DNA of 64,000 bases, taken from Bacillota bacterium. GTDB lineage: Bacteria; Bacillota; Clostridia; Lachnospirales; Lachnospiraceae. A model generated the notes under the pieces. That model searched no databases. It was given only the letters and a program-made list of their open reading frames with translations, and was not told where the DNA came from. Shown here one piece after another: positions 8,445 to 17,428 of this stretch (position 1 is the first letter of the stretch; each line of letters begins with the position of its first letter). The position numbers were made by a program, and so were the translations under genes. The stretch is from positions 54,076 through 118,075 of the forward strand of contig JAEWCQ010000022.1 of the NCBI GenBank assembly GCA_023390555.1. Direction: 5' to 3'.

Positions 8445-9626
8445 TTATAGATTTTTGTCAATAATCATGGCCGTTCCCTGTCCGCCCCCGATACACAAGG
8501 TGGCCAGACCTGTTTGTACTTGTCTTTTTTCCATTGCATATAAGAGTGTTACGAGGATTCTGGCTCCGGAAGCTCCCAATGGATGCCCAAGAGCAATTGC
8601 TCCTCCGTTTACATTGACTTTATCCCCATCTATTCCGAGGTCTCTTTTCACGGCGATGCTCTGTGAAGCATATGCTTCATTTGCCTCCGCCAGGTCAATA
8701 TCCGAAATCGTAAGATTTGCCTTCTGCATTGCTGCCTTTGCCGCAAGGCAGGCGCCATATCCCATGATGGAAGGATCAAGTGCTGCGGATGCGTATGAAG
8801 TAATGCGGGCAAGCGGCTTAATTCCCAGCTCATCTGCTTTTTCTCTGCTCATAAGAACAAGTGCAGCCGCACCGTCATTTAAACCGGAAGCGTTTCCGGC
8901 TGTGACCGTACCGTCTTTTTGAAAGAGCGGCTTTAGTCTGCCAAGTGCCTCCATCGTATTTCCGAAACGCGGGAATTCATCGGTATCAAACACGAAATCC
9001 CCTTTTTTCGTTGGAATCGTAATCGGAACGATTTCGTCGTGAAACAATCCATTTTTAATGGCATATTCGGCTCTCTGCTGCGACTGCAGTGAAAATTGAT
9101 CCTGTTCCTCTCTCGTAATCTTCCACTGCTCTGCAACATTTTCTGCTGTGATTGCCATATGGTAATCATCAAGTCCATCCTGTAAGCCATCTTTCAGCAT
9201 TTCATCCTCAAAGACCTGATTTCCCATCTTATTTCCCCAGCGGGTTCCATGGACCAGAAACGGAGCCCGTGACATGTTCTCCATTCCTCCGGCAATCATA
9301 ATATCCGCATCCCCTGCTTTAATCGCCTGTGCTGCGAGAATAACCGATTTCAGACCGGAGCCGCATACCTTATTAATCGTCATCGCAGGGACACTGTTTG
9401 GCAAGCCTGCTTTTAAGGCCGCCTGTCTGGCAGGATTTTGTCCCAATCCGGCCTGCAGTACATTTCCCAAAATGACTTCGTCAATCTGCTCCCCTTTTAA
9501 TCCGGCACGATCTAATACTTCTTTGATCACCACGGCACCCAAATCAGTTGCCGGTACGTCTTTCAGACTTTTCCCGAAAGCTCCGATCGCAGTCCGTGCT
9601 GCGCTTACAATTACAATATCCTGCAT
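8445..9626 (-). CDS. thlA: Acetyl-CoA acetyltransferase (thiolase)
   Basis: This 393-residue thiolase joins two acetyl-CoA to acetoacetyl-CoA (or the reverse), as in the clostridial butyrate pathway. The acyl-binding Cys is C88 in NKVCGSG, the general-base His is H348 in GHPLGASG, and the second Cys is C378 in LCIGGGQG. The ATG at 9626 follows AGGAGGGATATCGT. It is 19 bases after the TetR-type gene and probably co-transcribed. The other butyrate genes (hbd, crt, bcd) are not adjacent. Confidence 0.93.
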   Translation of the reverse strand: MQDIVIVSAARTAIGAFGKSLKDVPATDLGAVVIKEVLDRAGLKGEQIDEVILGNVLQAGLGQNPARQAALKAGLPNSVPAMTINKVCGSGLKSVILAAQAIKAGDADIMIAGGMENMSRAPFLVHGTRWGNKMGNQVFEDEMLKDGLQDGLDDYHMAITAENVAEQWKITREEQDQFSLQSQQRAEYAIKNGLFHDEIVPITIPTKKGDFVFDTDEFPRFGNTMEALGRLKPLFQKDGTVTAGNASGLNDGAAALVLMSREKADELGIKPLARITSYASAALDPSIMGYGACLAAKAAMQKANLTISDIDLAEANEAYASQSIAVKRDLGIDGDKVNVNGGAIALGHPLGASGARILVTLLYAMEKRQVQTGLATLCIGGGQGTAMIIDKNL

Positions 9627-9645
9627 ACGATATCCCTCCTGTTTT

Positions 9646-10224
9646 CTAGTGGCCTGCCGCCTCATAATCCCGTACCATTCCAATCAGATCCGTCTTCATT
9701 CTGCCAAGAACCGAGCAGTCTTTTCCGATTCGAAATAACATCAGATAGCCTTCATATGCAGCCAGAATACGGTGCGACAAGCTGGTTGCTGCTTCCTCCG
9801 AAATATCGGAGAAAAGCAGCACATTCTGAAAATTTTCTCTTAATTTATCCAATGATTTCCGGTAGCATTCTGCAATCTCCGGTTCCGAAAAGGCGATTTC
9901 CTGTCCGATAGCTGCAAATGGGCAGCCTAAATGACGCTGCTGTTCTGCTTCTTTGATCATATATGCAGAAAAATCCTCAACAAATTCTTCCCATGTTTTC
10001 TCCTGCGCGGTTTCCTGCATCCAGTCAATAATTTTATTCTCATAATAAGTTACTGATGCAGCAGCGAGTTCCCGCTTGCTCTTAAAGTGAAAATAGAAGG
10101 AACCTTTCGGCAATTGCGCAGCGGACAATATATCATTGATCCCCGTTGCATTGTAACCGTTTTTCCAAAAGAGCCTGGCGGCGCATTCTATTAAATGATT
10201 CTTTGACTGTTCCCCTTTGGTCAT
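9646..10224 (-). CDS. TetR-family transcriptional regulator
   Basis: The 192-residue protein starts with a TetR helix-turn-helix (about 8-55, with GYNATGINDILSAAQLPKGS and FYFHFKSKREL) and continues with a helical ligand domain that contains GCPFAA, as in the YxaF/LmrA-like TetR group. GAAAAGGAGGAGAGACAG precedes the ATG. Its own promoter contains a near-perfect TetR operator (10252-10267), so it most likely represses itself and the downstream thiolase gene. Confidence 0.9.
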   Translation of the reverse strand: MTKGEQSKNHLIECAARLFWKNGYNATGINDILSAAQLPKGSFYFHFKSKRELAAASVTYYENKIIDWMQETAQEKTWEEFVEDFSAYMIKEAEQQRHLGCPFAAIGQEIAFSEPEIAECYRKSLDKLRENFQNVLLFSDISEEAATSLSHRILAAYEGYLMLFRIGKDCSVLGRMKTDLIGMVRDYEAAGH

Positions 10225-10247
10225 CTGTCTCTCCTCCTTTTCTTAAT

Positions 10248-10276
10248 ACATTAGACCAGTCTGTCTATTTTGTCAA
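10248..10276 (-). promoter_or_regulatory. Promoter with embedded TetR operator
   Basis: On the minus strand TTGACA (10271-10276) and TAATGT (10248-10253) are 17 bases apart. The spacer holds the palindrome TAGACAGACTGGTCTA (10252-10267; outer arms TAGAC and GTCTA, six-base centre). This is the usual form of a TetR/AcrR operator, placed to block RNA polymerase. Confidence 0.85.
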
Positions 10277-10349
10277 GAGTTTTTCACAAAGCCATTTCAT
10301 CTGATATGGAAAGAAGTATGACAAGGCTTCCCCAAATTACAACAACGCA

Positions 10350-12518
10350 TTAATAGAGCAACGGACTTTCCTCTCCCTGACAGAACAGGTTCAGTCTGTG
10401 AAGTGCCCTTGTACATGCAATGTATAACAATTTTTTATCATCCTCACTGTTATAATTTACAGCATCGGCATCGCAGATCAGAACAGCATCAAATTCAAGT
10501 CCTTTTGACAGATATACCGGTATCAGAAAAACTCCCTGCAAGTCTGCCGTACTCTCATCCCGAATCTGCCGGACATCGATGCTGTCTTTTAACAGTTCAA
10601 AGAGGAAATTGGCATTTTTCTCGGTTTTACAGATCAATCCGATCGATTGATATCCGTTTTCCAGACAGCGTTTTACCTCTGCAGCAATCATTTTTATCAG
10701 ATCTGACCGATCGGCAGCCGCAGAAATCTCCGGTATATCCCCGTTTCGGTTAAAACTCTTGATTTCCAGCTCTGTCTCTATAAATTTTAAGCTGTAGTTT
10801 AAAATTTCGTTTGTACAGCGGAAACTTTTATCCATCGTAACAAGCGAGGACTTTTTCTTCTTTAATATTTTTCCGATCTGCTCATAGAGTGACAGGTCTT
10901 CCCGTTTTTCAAGTGTCTGATTGATATCTCCCAAAATCGTAAATTTCGAATTCGGAAACAGTAAGTGAAATATTTCATAATGAAGCGGATAATAATCCTG
11001 CGCTTCGTCGATTACCACCTGCTTTATATTTCGATATTCATTGGTTCCGTTTATCTTCAGATTCAAAAAAGCAAGAATAATTGCATCATCATAAGACAAT
11101 AGATGGTGATTCAGATTTTCCTTTGTAAATGCGAAAATAGCTTCCATGCAATCCGGAAGTTCAATACCCTCTGCCAGCTGATAAAAAAGCGCTTTCTCAC
11201 GGAACAGTTTCCGATAGAGTTCTTCCATATTCAGTTCTGTAAATTTCTGTATCTCTCTTTTGATCATGAAAACTTCGGATTTTGGAATACGTCTGTTTTT
11301 CACCGCATGCACTGCTTCCAGAATAAAATCCTCCAACTGCTTTAATCTCACGCCCAAAGGAACGTCCTGATTACCGGATACTATTTTTGCCTTTAAGACT
11401 TCCTTTCTTACGATACATGCTCCTTCATAACAGACATCTTCGAATTCAATTCCGTTATCCGGCAATTGAGTTATAAATCGGTTCAGGATTTCCCAGAATT
11501 GGTAAGAAGTTTTGAATTCCATACTTCTTTTTATCGTTCTGCCGTACTCTGCACCGGTAATCAGATTTTCCAAAAATTGATTCCGGGACTGGATATGCCC
11601 CCTTTTGAGAATTTTTGCAAGCATCTCCTCGAATATTATGGAAACCACATTTTCTTCCCCAAGTTCCGGTATTACATTCGAAATATATTGCTCAAACAAC
11701 AAATTGGGCGAAATAATGAGAATATTATTTGCAGACAGTTTCGAAGACAGTCCCTGATACATCAGATATGCTGCCCTGTGAAGTGCGATGGAAGTCTTAC
11801 CGCTTCCTGCCACTCCCTGCACCATCATTAAATCATTTTCCATATCCCGGATTACGACATCCTGATCTCTCTGTATGGTTTCTACGATTGTCTTCATTTT
11901 GGAAGAAGTATTGTAAGACAGCAGCTTCCGTAAAAATTCATCAACAATTTGTACATCTGCATCAAAAAAATACTCCAGTACGCCATGATTGATTTCATAC
12001 TGTCGCTTTAAACCAAGCTCCCCGGCAATCCTTCCAACGGGTGCATCGTAAAATGCCGGTCCTTTCACAAAACGGTAAAAAACACTCGCAATCGGAGATC
12101 TCCAGTCATAGACATCCATTTCAAATGAATTCTCTCGCTTTAACGAGGAGCGTCCGATATATACTTTTTCATATTCAGCTTCTCCCTCAAACTGAAAATC
12201 AATGCGGGCAAAGAAGGGGGACTGGATCAGATTTTCCAGCAGAACTATTTTATTTTCCACTTCTTCGTAGTCTGCGATTTTATCGGTGACCGGATTCATA
12301 TACTGACTTAGTTCGGCAAGTGCCTCAAATCCTTCCGAACCCCAGAGATTGCCAATGGAATGAGACGTGTTTTCACGCAGCTCTTTTTTGGCGGAAAGAA
12401 TGGCAGATTTATTCTCTTCATTCTTTTTTCTTGCCTGATCCAGCTGCTTTCGGGCGAAAGTTATCGTTCTTTGTAATCTTTGATTCTCAAATTCTAATTC
12501 AGACAGCTTCTCTTCCAT
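10350..12518 (-). CDS. helD: HelD-like superfamily 1 helicase (RNA polymerase recycling)
   Basis: The 722-residue protein has an N-terminal coiled coil (about 1-75), a segment DWRSPIASVFYRF typical of HelD, the Walker A motif GVAGSGKT, a Walker B region VIDEAQDY and late motifs RCTNEILNY and LYIACTRALHRL of UvrD-type helicases. HelD in Firmicutes removes stalled RNA polymerase from DNA and recycles it. The ATG at 12518 is preferred because AGAGGTGA lies nine bases before it. It is transcribed alone. Confidence 0.85.
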   Translation of the reverse strand: MEEKLSELEFENQRLQRTITFARKQLDQARKKNEENKSAILSAKKELRENTSHSIGNLWGSEGFEALAELSQYMNPVTDKIADYEEVENKIVLLENLIQSPFFARIDFQFEGEAEYEKVYIGRSSLKRENSFEMDVYDWRSPIASVFYRFVKGPAFYDAPVGRIAGELGLKRQYEINHGVLEYFFDADVQIVDEFLRKLLSYNTSSKMKTIVETIQRDQDVVIRDMENDLMMVQGVAGSGKTSIALHRAAYLMYQGLSSKLSANNILIISPNLLFEQYISNVIPELGEENVVSIIFEEMLAKILKRGHIQSRNQFLENLITGAEYGRTIKRSMEFKTSYQFWEILNRFITQLPDNGIEFEDVCYEGACIVRKEVLKAKIVSGNQDVPLGVRLKQLEDFILEAVHAVKNRRIPKSEVFMIKREIQKFTELNMEELYRKLFREKALFYQLAEGIELPDCMEAIFAFTKENLNHHLLSYDDAIILAFLNLKINGTNEYRNIKQVVIDEAQDYYPLHYEIFHLLFPNSKFTILGDINQTLEKREDLSLYEQIGKILKKKKSSLVTMDKSFRCTNEILNYSLKFIETELEIKSFNRNGDIPEISAAADRSDLIKMIAAEVKRCLENGYQSIGLICKTEKNANFLFELLKDSIDVRQIRDESTADLQGVFLIPVYLSKGLEFDAVLICDADAVNYNSEDDKKLLYIACTRALHRLNLFCQGEESPLLY

Positions 12519-12623
12519 TCTGCAAATCACCTCTTCTTTAAAATCAGCAGGAAATCCCTCTCCAAAACTGTTATGAATAACTCTAGCACAACATCATTCA
12601 GAAAAACAGTCTTGCTGTTATGT

Positions 12624-12640
12624 ATTGTATTTGATACAAT
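12624..12640. promoter_or_regulatory. 17-bp palindrome upstream of helD
   Basis: ATTGTAT and ATACAAT flank a TTG centre. The same arms occur as a 15-bp palindrome at 63701-63715 before the GH13 gene. Such TTGTAT...ATACAA sites are typical of GntR-family operators, but no such regulator is encoded nearby. Confidence 0.4.
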
Positions 12641-12696
12641 TGAGGTGGAGAGAAGGAATGTTGCACAACATGCACATTTTCCTTCTCTCCACCTCA
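12641..12696. repeat. Long perfect inverted repeat (18-bp arms)
   Basis: The left arm at 12641-12658 (TGAGGTGGAGAGAAGGAA) is exactly complementary to 12679-12696, with a 20-base loop. It lies 45 bases after the ABC transporter stop, so it may end that transcript, but no T-run follows on either strand. A small mobile or regulatory element is also possible. Confidence 0.6.
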
Positions 12697-12741
12697 TATT
12701 ACGGAAATAACTATTTCTATAGATTCAAATGTTCTCCAACG

Positions 12742-15468
12742 CTATTCCGTTCTTAACGCCGTTACCGGGTCTTTCTTGGCCGCCTTTTTCGCCGGTATAA
12801 AACCACCGATTAAAGTCAGCAGTACACTGAGCACAATCAAAATCAATGCAGATGGAATCGGCAAAGATGCGTTGACATCTGTCGTGTCTGTCATGGCATG
12901 AATGATTGCATTTACAGGGATCAGAGCCAGAAGCGTAATCCCGATTCCCAGCAGTCCCGAACACAGACCAATGATAAATGTTTCGGCATTGAATACCTGT
13001 GAGATGTTGTGCTTGGATGCACCGATTGCACGTAAAACACCGATTTCCTTGGTTCGTTCCAATACGGAAATATAGGTGATAATACCAATCATAATGGAAG
13101 AAACAATCAGTGACACTCCGACAAATGCGATCAGCACATAGGATATAACGTTGACGATTGTGGTCACAGACGACATCAGCATCGCAACATAGTCCGTATA
13201 GGTAATCTGATCCGCTTCATCCGCAGAACTGTTGTATTCTGAAATGCAGTCGGAAATTGCATCTTTATCTTCAAAGCTGTCCGCATAAATCGAAATCTTC
13301 GATGGAACGTCCGGACTCACAACACCAAATTCTGTCATATTATCATCATAGGTCCCGGTTGAAATGTATGCGTCATAAATTGACAGCAGCACACTGTCCT
13401 CCGGATTCTGCAGATATTGATCCAGCGTTGCCGCCAGCTCCTCTTCTCCCATGGAAAGTACCGCAGCCTGCCCCTCCGGATTATCCGCATAGGTGCTTTG
13501 CAAAATGGTCTTAGCCATAGCCGCCTTATCTGAAACACCCAAATTTGACAGATATGTCTTGGTGTCTGCGATTTTCCCCGCATCATCTGCCGGTTCAAAT
13601 GTCAAACCGTTTAATATGTTGACATTCGGATTTGCTTCCTGTGCCTTCACAACTTCACTGCTGTTCGTATGATCAATCAAATAATCCGTCAGCGCCTTCG
13701 TATATCCAACGGCTGCACCAATGGATACGTTGGTATCGTCTCCGTTCGGGCGTACGACACCGGTGATTTTCAGCTGTACCGCATTTTCCAGCAGAGACTT
13801 GACTTTTTCTTCATCCTCTTTAATTGAAACATAGTTTCCATTTTCATCTGCGACATAATAATCACTGGCTGGAATCATATACAGGCTCTGTCCGCAAAGA
13901 TCCTCATAGCTGAAACTCTGTTCATCCAGTGTCACGTCTTCTCCCGCGTCTATTTTATCCATCAGATCCCGGTATTCAGAAGTGGGCAGTAATCCAAGTT
14001 CGTAGAGCGTGGTACTTGAAATCTCGTTATTCTCATCGAGGACAAGTACAACTTCATCATACGCGCTCGGCCATGCTCCGTACACGACATCATAACTCTC
14101 TGTGAGAACCTTGCTGACCGAGTCACTGTCAGAACCAGACATCAGCTCTGCGAAATTACCCGTAGTTTCGCCAAGCATACTGCTCATGCCGGACATCATG
14201 CCGCCGGATTGTATCGTGGTTGCATCCTTATTCTCTTCGAGTGTGCTTCCATCCGCGTTGACAAGGGTTCCCTCCGAATCATAGGAATATACATCAAACT
14301 TCGTATCATAACTGTATACAATTCCATTTTCGCCAATGTACTGATGGATTTTGCTATCCGGATTATCCAGATATTTCTTAAATGCAGTCAGATTGTTCTC
14401 CGTGATACTTGTCGTAATACTGGATTGCATTTCGATATCTTTCGGATTGGAATAAACTGCATCCAGTTTATGATCGGGCTCCTCTTTTGTATTGGAACTT
14501 TTCCCTGCTTCCAGCATACTGGTCACATCGATGGTCTGTGCTTCAATCGAAATCGGATACGAGGTCATTGTGCTCTTCTGAATATCATTGATATAGTTAT
14601 CCACACCGGTAGAAATCGACAGGATCAGTGCAATCCCAATGATTCCGATGGAACCGGCAAATGCAGTAAGAAGCGTTCTGCCTTTTTTCGTTTTTAAATT
14701 ATTAAAACTAAGCGACAGAGAGGTCAGAAATGACATGGAGGATTTTCCCATGTTCTTATGCTGTGCCGCAGGCAGTTCTCCGTCTGCCACTTCGTAAGGT
14801 TTGGAATCGTCCAGTATCTTTCCATCCCGCAGTTTTACGATACGTGTCGCATACTCCTCTGCCAATTCCGGATTATGTGTTACCATGACAACCAATCTGT
14901 CTTTCGCAACCTCTTTCAACAGCTCCATAACCTGGACACTTGTGTCTGTATCCAGTGCACCGGTCGGTTCATCGGCAAGCAGAATATCCGGATCATTTAC
15001 GAGTGCTCTTGCAATGGCAACACGCTGCATCTGTCCGCCGGACATCTGATTCGGCTTTTTGTGGATCTGTTCTCCCAAGCCGACCTGCTCCAACGCTTCT
15101 TTGGCCCGTTTTCTCCGCTCTGACTTTGAGATTCCTGAAATCGTAAGCGCCAGTTCTACATTGGATAATACCGACTGGTGCGGAATCAGATTATAACTTT
15201 GAAATACAAACCCAATCGTATGATTCCGATAGGAATCCCAGTCTCTGTCCTTATATTTTTTCGTTGAAATGCGATTGATAATCAAATCACCCTGATCGTA
15301 TCGGTCCAAACCTCCAATAATATTGAGCAGTGTCGTCTTTCCGGAACCACTTGGTCCAAGAATTGCAACAAATTCATTATCCCGAAGGTTCAAAGAAACA
15401 TCGTCCAATGCTGTCTGAACCAGATCACCTGTCTTATACCGTTTACTTATTCCCTGTATTTGTAGCAT
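12742..15468 (-). CDS. ABC transporter, fused ATPase and FtsX/MacB-type permease
   Basis: The 908-residue protein joins a MacB-like ATPase (1-230; Walker A GPSGSGKTT at 38-46, signature MSGGQMQR, Walker B ILLADEPTG) to an FtsX-type permease. A membrane helix around 265-285 is followed by a large extracellular domain (about 290-770) and three helices at the C-terminus (about 775-895, with the FtsX segment ERTKEIGVLRAIGAS). It is divergent from a two-component system, as in peptide-sensing and resistance modules of Firmicutes, so export of or defence against an antimicrobial peptide is plausible. The substrate is not known. Confidence 0.88.
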   Translation of the reverse strand: MLQIQGISKRYKTGDLVQTALDDVSLNLRDNEFVAILGPSGSGKTTLLNIIGGLDRYDQGDLIINRISTKKYKDRDWDSYRNHTIGFVFQSYNLIPHQSVLSNVELALTISGISKSERRKRAKEALEQVGLGEQIHKKPNQMSGGQMQRVAIARALVNDPDILLADEPTGALDTDTSVQVMELLKEVAKDRLVVMVTHNPELAEEYATRIVKLRDGKILDDSKPYEVADGELPAAQHKNMGKSSMSFLTSLSLSFNNLKTKKGRTLLTAFAGSIGIIGIALILSISTGVDNYINDIQKSTMTSYPISIEAQTIDVTSMLEAGKSSNTKEEPDHKLDAVYSNPKDIEMQSSITTSITENNLTAFKKYLDNPDSKIHQYIGENGIVYSYDTKFDVYSYDSEGTLVNADGSTLEENKDATTIQSGGMMSGMSSMLGETTGNFAELMSGSDSDSVSKVLTESYDVVYGAWPSAYDEVVLVLDENNEISSTTLYELGLLPTSEYRDLMDKIDAGEDVTLDEQSFSYEDLCGQSLYMIPASDYYVADENGNYVSIKEDEEKVKSLLENAVQLKITGVVRPNGDDTNVSIGAAVGYTKALTDYLIDHTNSSEVVKAQEANPNVNILNGLTFEPADDAGKIADTKTYLSNLGVSDKAAMAKTILQSTYADNPEGQAAVLSMGEEELAATLDQYLQNPEDSVLLSIYDAYISTGTYDDNMTEFGVVSPDVPSKISIYADSFEDKDAISDCISEYNSSADEADQITYTDYVAMLMSSVTTIVNVISYVLIAFVGVSLIVSSIMIGIITYISVLERTKEIGVLRAIGASKHNISQVFNAETFIIGLCSGLLGIGITLLALIPVNAIIHAMTDTTDVNASLPIPSALILIVLSVLLTLIGGFIPAKKAAKKDPVTALRTE

Positions 15469-15521
15469 CTGTCTATCTCCTTCCTTTCGTAGTTTGCATT
15501 CTATAATACTTTGAAAAACTG

Positions 15522-15545
15522 AAAATAAACTTTTCTGTTTATTTT
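15522..15545. promoter_or_regulatory. 9-bp inverted repeat between divergent transporter and two-component genes
   Basis: AAAATAAAC and GTTTATTTT flank TTTTCT. It sits centrally between the ABC transporter start and the response-regulator gene and is a candidate binding site for that regulator or a shared control site. Confidence 0.5.
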
Positions 15546-15559
15546 GAGTTCACTTTTTA

Positions 15560-15568
15560 TGTTATAAT
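15560..15568 (+). promoter_or_regulatory. Extended -10 promoter for the response-regulator operon
   Basis: TGTTATAAT gives a perfect TATAAT at 15563-15568 with an upstream TG. No good -35 is present, which fits an activator-dependent or extended -10 promoter. The gene starts 60 bases later. Confidence 0.55.
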
Positions 15569-15627
15569 TGACTCAGGCAAGAACAAAAATGTGTTTCCTA
15601 TCGATAAAAAAGGAGGTATTACAGAGG

Positions 15628-16305
15628 ATGTTTCAAATTCTTGTTGCAGAGGATGACAAAAATACTGCCAGACTTATGCAAGCAGTTCTTACACATGAAG
15701 GATATCAGGTTTTCCATGTTTCAAATGGGAAAGAAGCACTGGCATTTACAGATAAACAGCATATTGATCTGATTGTGCTGGATGTGATGATGCCAGAAAT
15801 GGATGGCTATGAATTTACGGAGCACATCAGAAGCTGCGGTGATACCACTCCCATTTTGATGGTAACAGCCAAACAGCTCCCGGAGGAAAAATGCAAGGGA
15901 TTTCTTGTTGGAACAGATGATTATATGGTAAAACCCGTCAATGAAGAGGAAATGTTATTGCGAATCAAGGCTTTATTGCGGCGTTCTCAGATTGCAAACG
16001 AGCATAAACTATATGTCGGAAAAATCATTTTGGACTATGACGCTCTGTCTGTTTCCCGCGACGGAACAGCGCAGACACTTCCGCAGAAAGAATTTTATCT
16101 GCTGTATAAATTACTCTCCTATCCAAACAAAATATTTACACGTCTGCAATTAATGGACGAGATATGGGGAATGGATTCGGATACGGTTGATACAACCGTC
16201 AATGTGCATATCAACCGGCTGCGCAAGAAATTTGAATCCTGGCCGGAATTTGAAATCGTCGCAATCCGCGGCATTGGATATAAGGCGGTAATTCTATATG
16301 AATAA
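15628..16305 (+). CDS. OmpR/PhoB-type response regulator
   Basis: The 225-residue protein has a receiver domain (3-117; acidic pocket E8, D9, D10, phosphorylation site D52 in VLDVMMPEMDG, conserved T in MVTAKQ and K in VKPV) and a winged-helix DNA-binding domain (about 130-223, with TVDTTVNVHINRLRKKFE). The ATG at 15628 follows AGGAGG; upstream in-frame starts have no site. It overlaps the kinase gene by eight bases and is divergent from the ABC transporter it may control. Confidence 0.93.
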   Translation: MFQILVAEDDKNTARLMQAVLTHEGYQVFHVSNGKEALAFTDKQHIDLIVLDVMMPEMDGYEFTEHIRSCGDTTPILMVTAKQLPEEKCKGFLVGTDDYMVKPVNEEEMLLRIKALLRRSQIANEHKLYVGKIILDYDALSVSRDGTAQTLPQKEFYLLYKLLSYPNKIFTRLQLMDEIWGMDSDTVDTTVNVHINRLRKKFESWPEFEIVAIRGIGYKAVILYE

Positions 16306-17356
16306 ATGGAACAGCTACTGGAAAAGACTGCGGCTCAGTCTGATTTTTGCACTTATATTTTCATTTACGATGTCCTTTGCCATGCTTCTTGTTCTGGCAG
16401 GCGTATTTCTTTTGGATCGGCTGGGGTTTTCGGATAACAAGCTGGATCATATGCCGCTTTTACTGTTTACCATCGTCTGTCTGCTGATCGGAACTATCAT
16501 TTCCATCTTCTTCAGCCGCCGCCCTCTGGCTCCGCTCAGAGAGATCATGCAGGCAACGGAAAAAATCGCCGGCGGAGATTACAATGCTCGTCTTCACTTA
16601 AAAGGATTGAATGAATTAAAACAACTGAGCAACAGTTTTAATCATATGGCCGAAGAAATCGGAAGTGTAGAAATGCTCCGAAGTGATTTCGTCAACAATT
16701 TCTCGCATGAGTTTAAGACACCGATTGTCTCCATCCGCGGCTTTGCAAAATTATTAAAACGAAATGATCTGACGGAGGAAGAACGGAACGAATATCTGGA
16801 TATTATCATCAGCGAGGCAGAACGTCTCTCTACATTATCTACAAATGTGCTGAATTTATCCAAAATTGAAAAACAGACCATCCTGACTGAGACCAACCGG
16901 TTTAATGTCAGTGAGCAGATTCGTCTGGTCATCACGCTTCTGGACCAAAAATGGTCGGACAAACATATTGATCTTGACCTTATCTGCGAAGAAATATTTC
17001 TGGTTGGAAATGAAGAACTTTTAAGGCAGGTCTGGATTAACCTGCTGGATAATGCCATAAAATTTTCTCCGGATTACGGGACTATTACGATTCGGATTGT
17101 TTTGCAGACAGATACGGTCCGCTTCTCCATCACCGATCAGGGACAGGGAATGTCCCCGGAAACAGCCAACCGCATTTTCGACAAATTCTATCAGGGTGAT
17201 ACCTCTCATGCGGAGAAAGGAAACGGAATCGGTCTTACCATCGCCAAACACATTGTTGAACTTCACCACGGAAGGATTTCCGTTCAGAGTATCAGAAATG
17301 TCGGGACAACGTTTGATATTGTTCTCCCCCTTGGCACACTGCTCGTAAAACAGTAA
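16298..17356 (+). CDS. Sensor histidine kinase
   Basis: The 352-residue protein has two membrane helices (about 13-38 and 52-72) with a very short external loop, then a HAMP domain (73-125), a dimerisation domain with the phosphorylated H137 in FSHEFKTPI, and a catalytic ATPase domain (N box NLLDNAIKFSP, G1 DQGQGM, G2 GNGIGL). The short loop suggests intramembrane sensing, as in kinases that work with peptide ABC transporters. It forms an operon with the response regulator. Confidence 0.92.
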   Translation: MNKWNSYWKRLRLSLIFALIFSFTMSFAMLLVLAGVFLLDRLGFSDNKLDHMPLLLFTIVCLLIGTIISIFFSRRPLAPLREIMQATEKIAGGDYNARLHLKGLNELKQLSNSFNHMAEEIGSVEMLRSDFVNNFSHEFKTPIVSIRGFAKLLKRNDLTEEERNEYLDIIISEAERLSTLSTNVLNLSKIEKQTILTETNRFNVSEQIRLVITLLDQKWSDKHIDLDLICEEIFLVGNEELLRQVWINLLDNAIKFSPDYGTITIRIVLQTDTVRFSITDQGQGMSPETANRIFDKFYQGDTSHAEKGNGIGLTIAKHIVELHHGRISVQSIRNVGTTFDIVLPLGTLLVKQ

Positions 17357-17384
17357 CAGCGACTATGATAATAATTGGTAAAAA

Positions 17385-17417
17385 ATATAGGCAGGATTCC
17401 GCTCCTGCCTGTTTTTT
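17385..17417. terminator. Bidirectional intrinsic terminator
   Basis: AGGCAGGA (17389-17396) and TCCTGCCT (17403-17410) form an 8-bp stem. TTTTTT follows on the plus strand and A-rich sequence precedes it, giving T-runs both ways. It separates the convergent kinase gene and cobalamin operon. Confidence 0.88.
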
Positions 17418-17428
17418 AGTCAAATTTC

